Source: Deltaproteobacteria bacterium RBG_16_44_11
GTDB lineage: Bacteria; Desulfobacterota; Syntrophia; Syntrophales; Smithellaceae
DNA length: 15,759 bases
Direction of reading: 5' to 3'
NCBI GenBank assembly: GCA_001797845.1
Contig: MGQN01000027.1
Span: 38,578-54,336 of the forward strand
The notes under the pieces are model-generated. The model made no database searches. It worked only from the letters and a program-made list of their open reading frames with translations, and had not been told where the DNA came from. Position 1 is the stretch's first letter, and every line of letters begins with the position of its first letter. Positions 1 through 7,989 of this stretch are shown one piece after another. The translations under genes were made by a program, and so were the position numbers.

Positions 1-156
1 GTGGCTAAAGATGAAAAGACGTTGCACCTCAAAGCCGGTGATTCCATCGTTGAAGTTGTCAACAAAGCGCATTATGGAAAAAACGAAGGTTCTCAGACCG
101 CAGAAATTATCATTTTCTATGCCGGCGTGGTGGATAAACCAATAACCGTAAAGTGA
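1..156 (+). CDS. Cupin-domain protein, C-terminal end (5' truncated by window edge)
   Basis: Frame 1 is open from the first base and ends at a TGA at 154-156, giving about 51 residues. The visible part contains a KAGDSIVEVVNKAHYGKN stretch followed by two short hydrophobic beta-strand-like segments (AEIIIFYAGV), which matches the second half of a single-domain cupin barrel (a G-D-x(n)-H pattern, then the closing strands). Cupins of this size are small metal-binding or ligand-binding proteins of varied function, so no substrate can be named. The first visible codon is GTG, but the preceding sequence is outside the window and a cupin needs about 100 residues, so this is almost certainly not the true start. 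The family call is fairly likely from pattern alone; the specific role is unknown. Confidence 0.6.
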   Translation: MAKDEKTLHLKAGDSIVEVVNKAHYGKNEGSQTAEIIIFYAGVVDKPITVK

Positions 157-212
157 AATATTTAGATATTTCCTTCCCTTGTCAAACTTACCTATTTTCC
201 ATTTTTTTATAT

Positions 213-244
213 CTGTTTGACAAAACAGTCGTATTTGTTATAGA
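213..244 (+). promoter_or_regulatory. Predicted sigma70 promoter for the hom operon, with an inverted repeat over the -35 box
   Basis: A perfect TTGACA (-35) lies at 217-222, followed by a 16-bp spacer and TATAGA (-10) at 239-244. A TG at 236-237 forms an extended -10. This is the best promoter match seen upstream of hom, about 60 bp before its ATG. An inverted repeat, CTGTTT at 213-218 and AAACAG at 223-228 with a 4-nt loop, overlaps the -35 and could be an operator half-site pair or simply a chance palindrome. No attenuator or T-box was recognised in the remaining leader. Confidence 0.5.
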
Positions 245-302
245 TATTTAAAGTTAATTCGTCATCCAATGATTAAAAAATACATAATTTCAGGTATATA
301 AG

Positions 303-1613
303 ATGAAGAATATTAATATCGGTTTAATCGGGTTAGGCAACATTGGCACAGGCGTGGTCAAGCTGTTAGCGCAAAACGAAGAATTGATTACCAGAAAGCT
401 CGGCGCGAAGCTGGTTTTAAAGAAAATCGCCGATATCGATATTACCACACCTCGCGCGGTTAAACTTGATAAAAATCAATTAACTACTGACGCTAAGGAA
501 ATAATCAACGATAAAGATATTTCCATTATTATCGAACTTATTGGCGGCTATGAACCGGCGCGAACTTTTCTATTGGAAGCTATTGCTCAAGGCAAACATA
601 TTGTCACCGCCAATAAAGCTCTTCTGGCCACTCACGGCAATGAAATATTCCTGGCTGCCGAGCAAAAAGGAATAGATATCGGTTTTGAAGCCAGTGTGGG
701 CGGTACTATTCCGATTATCAAAACTCTGAAAGAAAGCCTTGTTGCCAACAAAATCAATTCGATTTTAGGCATTATGAACGGCACTTCCAATTTCATTTTG
801 ACCAAGATGACCGATGAAGATAAAAAGTTCGATGTTGTTTTGAAAGAAGCACAAGCTCTAGGTTTCGCCGAGGCGGATCCTACTTTCGATGTGGAAGGAA
901 TCGATACCGCTCATAAGCTGGCGATAACTCTATCGCTTGCCTACGGGGAAAAAGTTCATTTAAAGGATATTTATTGCGAAGGTATAACTAAAATCGGCAG
1001 TGAAGATATCGCCTTTGCCAAAGAGCTGGGGTTCCGGATAAAACTTTTGGCCATTGCCATTATGAAGAATTACATTGTGGAAGCGAGAATTCATCCAACA
1101 ATGATTCCATCGGGGCATCTTCTGGCTAACGTAAATCAAAATTACAATGCCTTTCATATCGTGGGCGATGCATCCGGGCCGGTTTTCCTTTTTGGACAAG
1201 GTTCGGGGATGATGCCTACAGCCAGCGCCGTTTTAAGTGACATTATTGATAACGCCCGTAATATTTTAAAAGGCATCTCCGGCCGGGCGCCGCTTAGATC
1301 AATCAACGAGGCGGCCATGGGGGATATAAAACTCAAACCCATTGATGAAATCGAAACAAAGTATTATTTCCGTTTCTCCGCTGTTGACCGGCCGGGTGTT
1401 CTCTCCAAAATATCCGGCATCTTGGGCGAAAATAATATTAGCATTGCCACGGTTATTCAAAAAGCAAGAACAGAAAACAGCGCTGTGCCCATTGTCATGA
1501 CAACTTATAAAGCCAAAGAAAAGAATGTGCGCGAAGCTCTGCAAAAAATAGACAAACTTGATATTGTGCTGGACAAAACAATTTTGATTAGAATTGAGGA
1601 CGAGCTAAATTAA
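303..1613 (+). CDS. hom: Homoserine dehydrogenase
   Basis: Catalyses NAD(P)H-dependent reduction of aspartate semialdehyde to homoserine, the branch point to threonine and methionine. The 436-residue length fits the monofunctional bacterial enzyme with a regulatory tail. An N-terminal Rossmann fold shows GLIGLGNIGTG at residues 7-17. The VTANKALLA motif (Lys near 105) and the ADPTFDVEGIDTAHKLAI segment (about 191-208, with the conserved Asp and the catalytic Lys near 205) define the catalytic domain. A C-terminal ACT domain, about residues 353-425, contains FSAVDRPGVLSKISGILGE, the usual site of threonine feedback inhibition. The ATG at 303 places the Rossmann glycine motif at the usual distance from the N-terminus; the ribosome site (AGG near 295) is weak. 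It begins the operon and is followed after 34 bp by the ApgM-like gene. Identification is secure. Confidence 0.96.
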   Translation: MKNINIGLIGLGNIGTGVVKLLAQNEELITRKLGAKLVLKKIADIDITTPRAVKLDKNQLTTDAKEIINDKDISIIIELIGGYEPARTFLLEAIAQGKHIVTANKALLATHGNEIFLAAEQKGIDIGFEASVGGTIPIIKTLKESLVANKINSILGIMNGTSNFILTKMTDEDKKFDVVLKEAQALGFAEADPTFDVEGIDTAHKLAITLSLAYGEKVHLKDIYCEGITKIGSEDIAFAKELGFRIKLLAIAIMKNYIVEARIHPTMIPSGHLLANVNQNYNAFHIVGDASGPVFLFGQGSGMMPTASAVLSDIIDNARNILKGISGRAPLRSINEAAMGDIKLKPIDEIETKYYFRFSAVDRPGVLSKISGILGENNISIATVIQKARTENSAVPIVMTTYKAKEKNVREALQKIDKLDIVLDKTILIRIEDELN

Positions 1614-1647
1614 AATTTTTCAAAACGAAGATTCTAAAAATATTCAT

Positions 1648-2874
1648 ATGAAATATGTGGTGCTGCTCGGCGATGGAATGGCCGATTATCCTACAGATAA
1701 ACTCGGAGGAAAAACGCCTCTTCAATGCGCCTTTACACCTTATCTTGATCAGATTGCCGCGGAAGGTACTCTGGGCTTGGTTGATACCATTCCGAAAGGA
1801 CTTAATCCCGGCAGTGATGTTGCCACCTTGAGCGTGCTCGGCTACGATCCTCTTCAGACTTACACCGGACGGGGGCCCCTGGAAGCGGCAAGTCTCGGAA
1901 TAAGTCTGGGGCCAAACGATATAGCTTATCGTTGTAATCTTGTAACCATCGGCGAAAAAGATTCCCCCCAGGCCTTCATGGAAGATTTTACCGCCGGGCA
2001 TATTTCCATTCCAGAGGCCAGAGAAATCATTCTCGATATAAATAAAGCTCTCGGTTCGTCTCAATTTCAATTTTATCCGGGCGTTGGTTACCGCCACTTA
2101 TGCGTTTGCCGCAACGCTTCTTCCTCGCCGGAAACTACTCCGCCTCATGACATAACGGGTAAAGAGATTGCATCTTATCTTCCACATGGTGATTTCGCCG
2201 AAGAGATTAATTCTCTTACGAAGAAGGCGGGAGAAATTTTAACAAACCATCCGGTTAACGCCCGAAGAAAAGAGCAAGGTAAGAAACAGGCAAATTCCAT
2301 CTGGCTTTGGGGGCAGGGAAGAAGGCCTCAGCTTGCTTCTTTCTCACAGAAATATAATCTGCAGGGCGGAATGATTTCCGCTGTTGATTTGCTCAAAGGA
2401 ATCGGTACGCTCGCCGGGTTAAAAATTCTTCCCGTGGAAGGGGCAACCGGTTATATCGATACCAACTATGAAGGAAAAGCTAAAATGGCGCTGGACGCGC
2501 TAAATTTTATGGATTTTGTCTTTCTTCATCTGGAAGCGCCCGATGAAATGGGACACGAGGGTAATGCCGCCGGAAAGATTCAGGCCATCGAATTATTCGA
2601 TGAAAAAATTGTAGGACTGATTTTAAATAATATCGGAGTATTCGGTGATTACCGTATTCTTGTGCTCAGCGATCATCCGACACCACTGGATTTAAAAACC
2701 CATGTCAGCGATCCCAGTCCTTTCGCGGTACTGTCTTCCGAGAAATCTGAAAATAAAGTTTCCGGCTTGCCCTTCAATGAAATAGCCGCTAAAGAGAGTT
2801 CAATTTTAATTTCTCCCGGCTATTTATTAATGGAAAAATTTATCAGGAATTGGAGAGCTTTTGCCGGTCAATAA
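1648..2874 (+). CDS. apgM: ApgM-type phosphoglycerate mutase family protein, probable homoserine kinase analogue
   Basis: A 408-residue member of the alkaline phosphatase superfamily, cofactor-independent phosphoglycerate mutase (archaeal/ApgM) branch. Visible metal and active-site motifs are LGDGMADYP (Asp9), LNPGSDVATLSVLGYDP (candidate nucleophile Ser56), the YTGRGPLEA loop (72-80), HLEAPDEMGHEGN (Asp299, His303), LVLSDHPTP (Asp342, His343) and His352, so the two-metal site looks intact. The family carries out phosphoryl transfer, either as phosphoglycerate mutase in glycolysis or, for a subfamily whose genes sit beside threonine genes, as a proposed homoserine kinase. Its place 34 bp after hom favours the second role here. 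No GHMP-type ThrB is seen in the window. Its last 14 bases overlap the following thioesterase gene. The family is certain; the choice between mutase and kinase is inference. Confidence 0.9.
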   Translation: MKYVVLLGDGMADYPTDKLGGKTPLQCAFTPYLDQIAAEGTLGLVDTIPKGLNPGSDVATLSVLGYDPLQTYTGRGPLEAASLGISLGPNDIAYRCNLVTIGEKDSPQAFMEDFTAGHISIPEAREIILDINKALGSSQFQFYPGVGYRHLCVCRNASSSPETTPPHDITGKEIASYLPHGDFAEEINSLTKKAGEILTNHPVNARRKEQGKKQANSIWLWGQGRRPQLASFSQKYNLQGGMISAVDLLKGIGTLAGLKILPVEGATGYIDTNYEGKAKMALDALNFMDFVFLHLEAPDEMGHEGNAAGKIQAIELFDEKIVGLILNNIGVFGDYRILVLSDHPTPLDLKTHVSDPSPFAVLSSEKSENKVSGLPFNEIAAKESSILISPGYLLMEKFIRNWRAFAGQ

Positions 2875-3280
2875 TTTAACAAGAATTCGAGTGATCTACG
2901 CCGATACGGATGCTATGGGTATCGTCTATCACACAAATTATATCAAGTGGTTTGAGGTTGGCCGTAATGAATTGATGCGGCAATTGGGCATTGCCTACAC
3001 CGAAATGGAACAGCTGGGGTTTAATCTTCCGCTGACAAAAGTCAGTTGCCACTATCTTTTACCGGCAAGATATGATGATATAGTTATAATTGAAACTAAA
3101 ATAGAGTATATAAAAAGAGCAAGCATGAAATTTAATTCGTATCTCTGGGATGAAAAAAGGGAAAAACTTCTTGTGGAAGGCTATACGGTTCATGCTTGTG
3201 TAAATACAGAGGGGAAGATACGAAGAATTCCTCCACAGATTCTTGAACTATTAACTAAATATAATATTAAAGGGGAATAA
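2861..3280 (+). CDS. ybgC: YbgC/FadM-type hotdog acyl-CoA thioesterase
   Basis: A 139-residue single hotdog-fold protein of the 4-hydroxybenzoyl-CoA thioesterase/YbgC family, hydrolysing acyl-CoA (or acyl-ACP) thioesters in the cytoplasm. The signature segment YADTDAMGIVYHTNYIKWFE (residues 13-32) carries the expected catalytic Asp (Asp17) and the YHTNY motif, and the rest shows the usual strand pattern ending in IRRIPPQI. The start chosen is TTG at 2861, because a GGAGAG Shine-Dalgarno sequence lies at 2852-2857 just upstream. This start overlaps the end of apgM by 14 bp and suggests translational coupling. The next in-frame ATG would remove the catalytic Asp. In many proteobacteria YbgC sits with tol-pal genes, but no tol gene is present here. 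Physiological substrate unknown. Confidence 0.88.
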   Translation: MPVNNLTRIRVIYADTDAMGIVYHTNYIKWFEVGRNELMRQLGIAYTEMEQLGFNLPLTKVSCHYLLPARYDDIVIIETKIEYIKRASMKFNSYLWDEKREKLLVEGYTVHACVNTEGKIRRIPPQILELLTKYNIKGE

Positions 3281-3283
3281 TAC

Positions 3284-3964
3284 ATGACGGCAAAACTATC
3301 CAAAAAAGAACTCAGAGAACCTGATTTTTTTCAATCCAGTATTCAAAAAATCACTGATTACATTTCCGAAAATACAACACGCTTTTACTCAATTTTGGCG
3401 ACAAGTATTTTAGCTATTGTTATTGCGATTGGCATTTATCTTTACTGGAATGATTATCAAACAAGCGCAACGCAAATATACGCGAAAGCTCAGATCAGTA
3501 TGCTCAGAAACCAACAAAATCCCGAAGGCGTAAGCGATATCATGATTGTTTTCAAGGAATTGATTGATAAATATCCGCATAGTTGGAGCGCGCGCATGGC
3601 TTATTATCATATGGGGAATGTTTATTATAATTCTGGTGAAGTAGACAATGCTATTGACAGCTACAATAAATTTTTGTCCTCCGCTAGATCTGACGACGCC
3701 GGAATAAAATTTCTGGCTTTAACGTCGCTGGGATATTGTTTTGAGGCGAAGAAGGATTTCAAAGCGGCGCTCAATTATTTTGAACAGGCTCAGAAAAGTA
3801 ACAATATCGGTTTTGAAGCAATCGGTTTTCGCAATATCGCGCGAATATATGAACAACTAAACGATAAAAAGAAAGCCTTGGAGAACTATGAAAATGCTTT
3901 AAAAATGGCCGTTGATCCTTCTGTTTCTCTTTTTATCAAACATAAAATATCGTCTCTTAGCTAG
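3284..3964 (+). CDS. Membrane-anchored tetratricopeptide repeat protein
   Basis: A 226-residue protein with a charged N-terminus (1-33), one strongly hydrophobic segment at about 34-55 (FYSILATSILAIVIAIGIYL), then a soluble helical region. From about residue 100 it shows at least three TPR-like helix pairs: around AYYHMGNVYYNSGEVDNAIDSY, around LTSLGYCFEAKKDFKAALNY and around IARIYEQLNDKKKALENY. The layout resembles YfgM-type proteins (inner-membrane anchor with a periplasmic TPR domain acting as a scaffold or chaperone partner), but that link is by architecture only. It starts 3 bp after the thioesterase stop, with a good AGGGGAA ribosome site, so it is tightly co-transcribed. No enzymatic motif is seen; specific function unknown. 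Confidence 0.8.
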   Translation: MTAKLSKKELREPDFFQSSIQKITDYISENTTRFYSILATSILAIVIAIGIYLYWNDYQTSATQIYAKAQISMLRNQQNPEGVSDIMIVFKELIDKYPHSWSARMAYYHMGNVYYNSGEVDNAIDSYNKFLSSARSDDAGIKFLALTSLGYCFEAKKDFKAALNYFEQAQKSNNIGFEAIGFRNIARIYEQLNDKKKALENYENALKMAVDPSVSLFIKHKISSLS

Positions 3965-3985
3965 AACTGATCCGGGGAATTGTTT

Positions 3986-5746
3986 TTGAAAATATTAATG
4001 TCAGGAAATGAAGCGATTGCCCGCGGTGTTTATGAGGCGGGCGTTCGCTTTGCCGCCGCGTATCCGGGCACTCCCAGCACGGAAATCCTGGAAGAGTTTT
4101 CCAAATATAAAGGCGTTTACGCGGAATGGTCGCCCAATGAAAAAGTCGCCGTGGAAGTGGCCATCGGCGCCGCTATGGCCGGTGAAAAGGCACTGGCTGT
4201 CATGAAACATGTCGGCGTTAACGTTGCTGCCGATCCTTTGTTCACAGTGAGCTACACCGGCACCAACAGCGCACTGGTCATTGTCAGCGCTGATGATCCT
4301 TCTCTGCACAGTTCACAAAACGAACAGGACAATCGCAATTACGCTAAATTTGCCAAAATTCCCATGCTGGAGCCGGCGGACGCACAGGAAGCAAAGGACT
4401 TCGTCAAACTGGCCTTTAAAATCAGCGAAAAATTCGATACGCCCGTTTTTTTACGCTCCACAACCAGAGTTTCGCATTCCAAATCCGTTGTTTCTCTGAA
4501 AGAGCCGATAGCCTATCAGGACAAAACAGAAATCAAATACAATCCGGAAAAATATGTCATGGTGCCCGCCTTGGCGCGTCTGAGGCGCGTGGAAGTAGAA
4601 AAGCGCATGCAGAAATTAAAGGATTACGCAGAAATTTTTCCTCAAAATAAAATGGAAATCAACGACCGTCGCGTCGGCATCATCACGGCCGGAATGCCAT
4701 ACAACTATGCCAAGGATGTTTTCCCGAATTACTCCTACTTAAAACTGGGAATGGTTTACCCTCTACCGGAAAAATTAATTCGGAAATTTGCCGCTAAGGT
4801 GAAAAAAATATATGTTATCGAAGAACTTGATCCCTTTTTAGAAGAGCAGATCAGAGCTATGGGGATTAAAGTAATCGGCAAGGAAATCTTTCCTTATACG
4901 AATGAATTTGATCCCGGCATTATCGAAAACGCGATAAAAAAACATGGCAAAACGAAAGCATTGCCTGTTCAGAGCATTCCCTCGCGGCCGCCGAATCTTT
5001 GTCCGGGCTGTCCGCACCGCGGTTTATTTTATGTTTTGGGTAAACAAAAGGTTTTCGTTACCGGCGATATCGGCTGTTACACTCTTTCCTTTATGAAACC
5101 GCTGGAAGGTTTGCATTCCTGTATCTGTATGGGGGCAAGCGTAGGCATGGCGCACGGAATGAGTAAAGCGCTAAAAGAAAAAGGGAAGGGCAAGGTAGTG
5201 GGAGTTATCGGCGATTCCACTTTTATTCATTCCGGCATAACGCCGCTTTTGGATATGGCCTACAATAAGAGCAACGCCCTGATCGTTATTTGCGATAACA
5301 GCACAACGGCCATGACCGGCATGCAAGAACATCCGGGAACTGGCTATACGTTAATGGGAGAGCCCACAAAACAGCTTAATCTAAAGGTTTTAGTTTCCGC
5401 TTTAGGTATTGAAAATATAAAGGTTATTGATCCTTATAACCTCAAGGAAACCAGAAATGCCATAAAAGAAGAGCTTGCTACTGACGGCCCTTCGGTAATT
5501 ATATCTCAGCGCCCCTGCGTTTTATTCAAACGGGCGAATGTTAAAATTGAAAAAGCATTGAGTGTCGATCCGGATAAATGTACCGGTTGCAAGGCTTGTT
5601 TGGGGCTTAATTGTCCGCCCATCTCCTGGCACAAAATTGAAAAAAAGGAAGGATCAAAGAGGGAAGGGATCTCCGTAATTGATGAAAGTCTCTGCACCGG
5701 CTGCGGCTTATGCGTACAGGTTTGTAAATTTGGAGCAATAAGCTAA
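3986..5746 (+). CDS. iorA: Indolepyruvate:ferredoxin oxidoreductase, alpha subunit
   Basis: The thiamine-diphosphate and iron-sulfur subunit of the anaerobic enzyme that oxidatively decarboxylates indolepyruvate and other aryl-pyruvates to aryl-acetyl-CoA, passing electrons to ferredoxin. The N-terminal pyrimidine-binding domain begins LMSGNEAIARGVYEAG. The TPP domain has CPGCPHRG (about 341-348), GDIGCYT, and GDSTFIHSG followed by CDNSTTAMTGMQEHPGTG. A C-terminal two-cluster ferredoxin domain carries CTGCKACLGLNCP (from about 531) and CTGCGLCVQVCK (from about 570). The total of about 586 residues is full length. Two TTG codons compete for the start: the one at 3986 is preferred because GGGGAA (3974-3979) lies 6 nt before it, while the TTG at 3980 directly abuts that site. 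Partner iorB follows after 111 bp. Secure. Confidence 0.95.
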   Translation: MKILMSGNEAIARGVYEAGVRFAAAYPGTPSTEILEEFSKYKGVYAEWSPNEKVAVEVAIGAAMAGEKALAVMKHVGVNVAADPLFTVSYTGTNSALVIVSADDPSLHSSQNEQDNRNYAKFAKIPMLEPADAQEAKDFVKLAFKISEKFDTPVFLRSTTRVSHSKSVVSLKEPIAYQDKTEIKYNPEKYVMVPALARLRRVEVEKRMQKLKDYAEIFPQNKMEINDRRVGIITAGMPYNYAKDVFPNYSYLKLGMVYPLPEKLIRKFAAKVKKIYVIEELDPFLEEQIRAMGIKVIGKEIFPYTNEFDPGIIENAIKKHGKTKALPVQSIPSRPPNLCPGCPHRGLFYVLGKQKVFVTGDIGCYTLSFMKPLEGLHSCICMGASVGMAHGMSKALKEKGKGKVVGVIGDSTFIHSGITPLLDMAYNKSNALIVICDNSTTAMTGMQEHPGTGYTLMGEPTKQLNLKVLVSALGIENIKVIDPYNLKETRNAIKEELATDGPSVIISQRPCVLFKRANVKIEKALSVDPDKCTGCKACLGLNCPPISWHKIEKKEGSKREGISVIDESLCTGCGLCVQVCKFGAIS

Positions 5747-5760
5747 TGAGACCTCCTCTA

Positions 5761-5809
5761 TGTCATTCCGGCGAAGGTCGGAATCCAGTATTATTAAATT
5801 CGAAATGAC
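5761..5809. repeat. Small palindromic intergenic repeat between iorA and iorB
   Basis: A short element bounded by TGTCATT at 5761-5767 and AATGACG at 5803-5809. Its left part forms a hairpin, ATTCCG (5765-5770) pairing with CGGAAT (5779-5784), followed by CCAG. The same end sequences, TGTCATT and GGAATCCAG, recur in reverse orientation at 12926-12977, and AATGACGAAT (5804-5813) recurs at 12842-12851. Such TCATTCC...GGAATCCAG palindromes are widespread dispersed repeats in proteobacterial genomes. No open reading frame lies within it, and it may act as an mRNA-stabilising or attenuating hairpin between the two subunit genes. Confidence 0.65.
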
Positions 5810-5857
5810 GAATAGCGTAACTTTGTAAGTGTTTCTTAATACATATAGGCAGTTATC

Positions 5858-6439
5858 ATGAAAGAAACTGAAGTAAAAAGCATATTGCTGGCCGGCGTCG
5901 GCGGACAAGGAATTCTCCGGGCAAGCGACATCATGTGTATGGCCATGATGGAAGCTGGATTCGATGTAAAAAAGAGCGAGGTTCATGGGATGGCTCAACG
6001 CGGCGGTTGCGTTACCAGCCATGTCCGCTACGGAAAGAAGGTCTATTCCCCATTGGCTAAGACCGAAAGTATTGATATTCTTATAGCTTTTGAAAAAATG
6101 GAATCTTTGCGTTATCTGAATTACCTGAAAAAAGACGCGTCTATTATCGTCAACAACGAAAAAATTTATCCTCCGGCGGTAAATATCGGTGATATGCCTT
6201 ATCCTGAAGATATTATTAAGCATTTACAGAAAAAGTATAAAACGGTGAAAGAAATCGATGCCGCGGAGCTTGCACAAAAGGCAGGCAATATTAAAGCCGC
6301 CAACGTCGTCCTTCTGGGCACTATATCCAATTTAATAGCAATTAATTCAACTATTTGGGAAAATGTCATCAAGAAATCGTTTCCGGAAAAGCTCATAAAT
6401 CTGAATTTAGAAGCTTTTCAAATGGGAATTAATGCCTAA
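5858..6439 (+). CDS. iorB: Indolepyruvate:ferredoxin oxidoreductase, beta subunit
   Basis: The 193-residue small subunit, a single pyruvate-ferredoxin-oxidoreductase gamma-type domain that pairs with IorA to form the working aryl-pyruvate oxidoreductase. The N-terminal ILLAGVGGQGILRASDIM (about residues 9-26) is the family's glycine-rich signature, and KSEVHGMAQRGGCVTSHVRYG (about 39-59) is the second conserved block. The length matches the family. The ATG at 5858 sets the glycine motif at the usual distance; the ribosome site (TAGGCAG region) is weak. The 111-bp gap from iorA is unusually long for this gene pair and is occupied by a palindromic repeat. No promoter was recognised in the gap, so co-transcription with iorA is still likely. 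Confidence 0.93.
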   Translation: MKETEVKSILLAGVGGQGILRASDIMCMAMMEAGFDVKKSEVHGMAQRGGCVTSHVRYGKKVYSPLAKTESIDILIAFEKMESLRYLNYLKKDASIIVNNEKIYPPAVNIGDMPYPEDIIKHLQKKYKTVKEIDAAELAQKAGNIKAANVVLLGTISNLIAINSTIWENVIKKSFPEKLINLNLEAFQMGINA

Positions 6440-6482
6440 TTTAAGGTAAAATATTTTAGTTTAATTCAGGTATTGATCAGCT

Positions 6483-7442
6483 ATGGCAGAAGATTATTAT
6501 CAGGTTTTAGGGGTTGATAAAAAGGCCTCCGCCGAGGAAATTAAAAAAGCTTATCGCAAACTGGCCATCAAGTGGCATCCGGATAAAAATCCTACTAATA
6601 AAAAAGCGTCTGAAGAAAAATTCAAAAAAATAAGTGAAGCCTACGCCGTTTTAAGTGATCCGCAGAAACGCCAGCAATATGATACCTTCGGTTCGGCAGA
6701 TCAGTTCCGTCAGCAATATTCTCAGGAAGATATTTTCCGTGGTTTCGACCTGGACGAAATATTGCGCAGTTTTGGTTTTGGTGGTGGAAGAGGAGGAGGC
6801 AGAACCACATTTCATACAAGCAGAAGGGGAGGCGGCGGTTTTCAGGAAGATGACGATCCATTCGCCGGCTTATTTGGCGGTTCTATGGGCGGCGGCCGGC
6901 AACACGCTAATATGCCGCAAAAAGGCCAGGATGCCGAGTATAACTTATCGATTTCTTTGGAAGAATCAGTATTTGGCGTCGATAAAAAGATATCTTTTCA
7001 GCTCGAAAATCGTGTCGAAGATATAAATGTTAAAATACCACCAGGAATCAGCACCGGCAAAAAGCTAAGATTGCCCGGTAAAGGCCTTTCCGGCTATAAC
7101 GGTGGCCCCGGTGGTGATTTATACTTAAATATCAATGTATTGCCTCATCCCATCTTTTCCCGCGACGGCAATGATTTATATATTGAAAAAACAATTCGTT
7201 TCACCCAAGCCGCTCTGGGGACAACCATAGACGTTCCAACGCTGGATGGCACGAATAAAAGGCTTAAAATCAGTCCTGGCACGCAGAATAATACCAAAAT
7301 TAGAATGAAGGGTTACGGTGTACCGGGTCTTAAAGGCGCTGTCAAAGGAGATCAATACGTTAAGATCAATATTGAAGTTCCCAAGAAACTTTCCGACCGT
7401 CAAATGAAGTTAGTCAAACAATTGGCGGAAGACGGGGTATAA
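6483..7442 (+). CDS. DnaJ class B (CbpA-type) co-chaperone
   Basis: A 319-residue Hsp40 protein that stimulates DnaK ATPase and delivers substrates. The J domain spans about residues 5-66 with the HPD tripeptide at 32-34 (KWHPDKNP) and a YAVLSDPQKRQQYD helix. A glycine/phenylalanine-rich linker follows at about 92-140, with runs such as GFGGGRGGGR. The C-terminal substrate-binding domains run from about 148 to the end (INVKIPPGISTGKKLRLPGKG and DGTNKRLKISPGTQNNTKIRMKGYGVPG). There is no CxxCxGxG zinc-finger cluster, which separates it from canonical DnaJ and places it in the CbpA/class B group. It starts 43 bp after iorB on the same strand and is the last gene of the run. Downstream genes are on the opposite strand. 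No clear rho-independent terminator was found between them. Confidence 0.94.
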   Translation: MAEDYYQVLGVDKKASAEEIKKAYRKLAIKWHPDKNPTNKKASEEKFKKISEAYAVLSDPQKRQQYDTFGSADQFRQQYSQEDIFRGFDLDEILRSFGFGGGRGGGRTTFHTSRRGGGGFQEDDDPFAGLFGGSMGGGRQHANMPQKGQDAEYNLSISLEESVFGVDKKISFQLENRVEDINVKIPPGISTGKKLRLPGKGLSGYNGGPGGDLYLNINVLPHPIFSRDGNDLYIEKTIRFTQAALGTTIDVPTLDGTNKRLKISPGTQNNTKIRMKGYGVPGLKGAVKGDQYVKINIEVPKKLSDRQMKLVKQLAEDGV

Positions 7443-7577
7443 ACTCACTTAAAACTCAAAATTCACTAAAATTCTAAGAGAATCGGGCATTTTGGATTGT
7501 TTTGCCTTTATTTATCTACGTCCTATAAGATATGTTATGTAAACATGGGGCAATTAGATATGAATTTTTTTGGCTGG

Positions 7578-7982
7578 CTAGGTCAATTTTCTGATTTTAA
7601 GCATCAAATTACGAATTTGTTTTGTGAGTTCCTCCTTTGCAGATACCTCTAAATGAGAAGTCTCCGTTTTCTCAAGAGTCTCTTTAACCCCTTTATTATA
7701 CTGCGGTATCGCCATATAAATTGCGTCCAATTCATTGCTAATAATATTAAAGTCCCCAAACGCAACTATTTTGAACGACGCCAAGAAGTTTATATCTTCA
7801 TCAGATATCTTCTTACCAGTAAGCTCTGACACATATATATGCTGTAGTACTTCTATGATGTTATGTAGGAAAATGCGGTTTGACTCAATTCGAACTTGTC
7901 GATGGAAAATGTAGTAGCTGACAATTGACGATACAATCGTTCCCAATATTGCACCAATGATACCACTTAATAAATTGTCCAT
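7578..7982 (-). CDS. Small membrane-anchored protein of unknown function
   Basis: A 134-residue protein with one N-terminal hydrophobic segment at about residues 5-26 (LSGIIGAILGTIVSSIVSYYIF). A short basic stretch (HRQVRIESNR) follows, and then a mainly helical, charged soluble domain ending in a Lys/Arg-rich tail (RNLMLKIRKLT). I do not recognise the family. It starts 7 bp downstream of the ClpP-like protease gene, and its ribosome site (GAGGCGAG) overlaps that gene's TGA stop, so the two are almost certainly translated from one mRNA. The pairing suggests a membrane partner, adaptor or substrate for the protease; this is inference. The basic residues after the hydrophobic segment suggest an N-out or short-tail topology with the bulk in the cytoplasm. 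Confidence 0.7.
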   Translation of the reverse strand: MDNLLSGIIGAILGTIVSSIVSYYIFHRQVRIESNRIFLHNIIEVLQHIYVSELTGKKISDEDINFLASFKIVAFGDFNIISNELDAIYMAIPQYNKGVKETLEKTETSHLEVSAKEELTKQIRNLMLKIRKLT

Positions 7983-7989
7983 ACTCGCC

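Noticed and set aside
1588..2097. 169-codon - strand frame opposite apgM
   Set aside because: Shadow of the conserved apgM coding frame; no recognisable domain.
5708..6223. 171-codon - strand frame opposite iorB
   Set aside because: Antisense to the well-supported iorB and the intergenic repeat; no protein-like motif.
7443..7577. Possible terminator between the convergent dnaJ-like and membrane-protein genes
   Set aside because: A T7 run exists at 7565-7571 and a weak ATGTT/AACAT hairpin lies upstream, but the two are separated by more than 15 bases, so the structure is not convincing.
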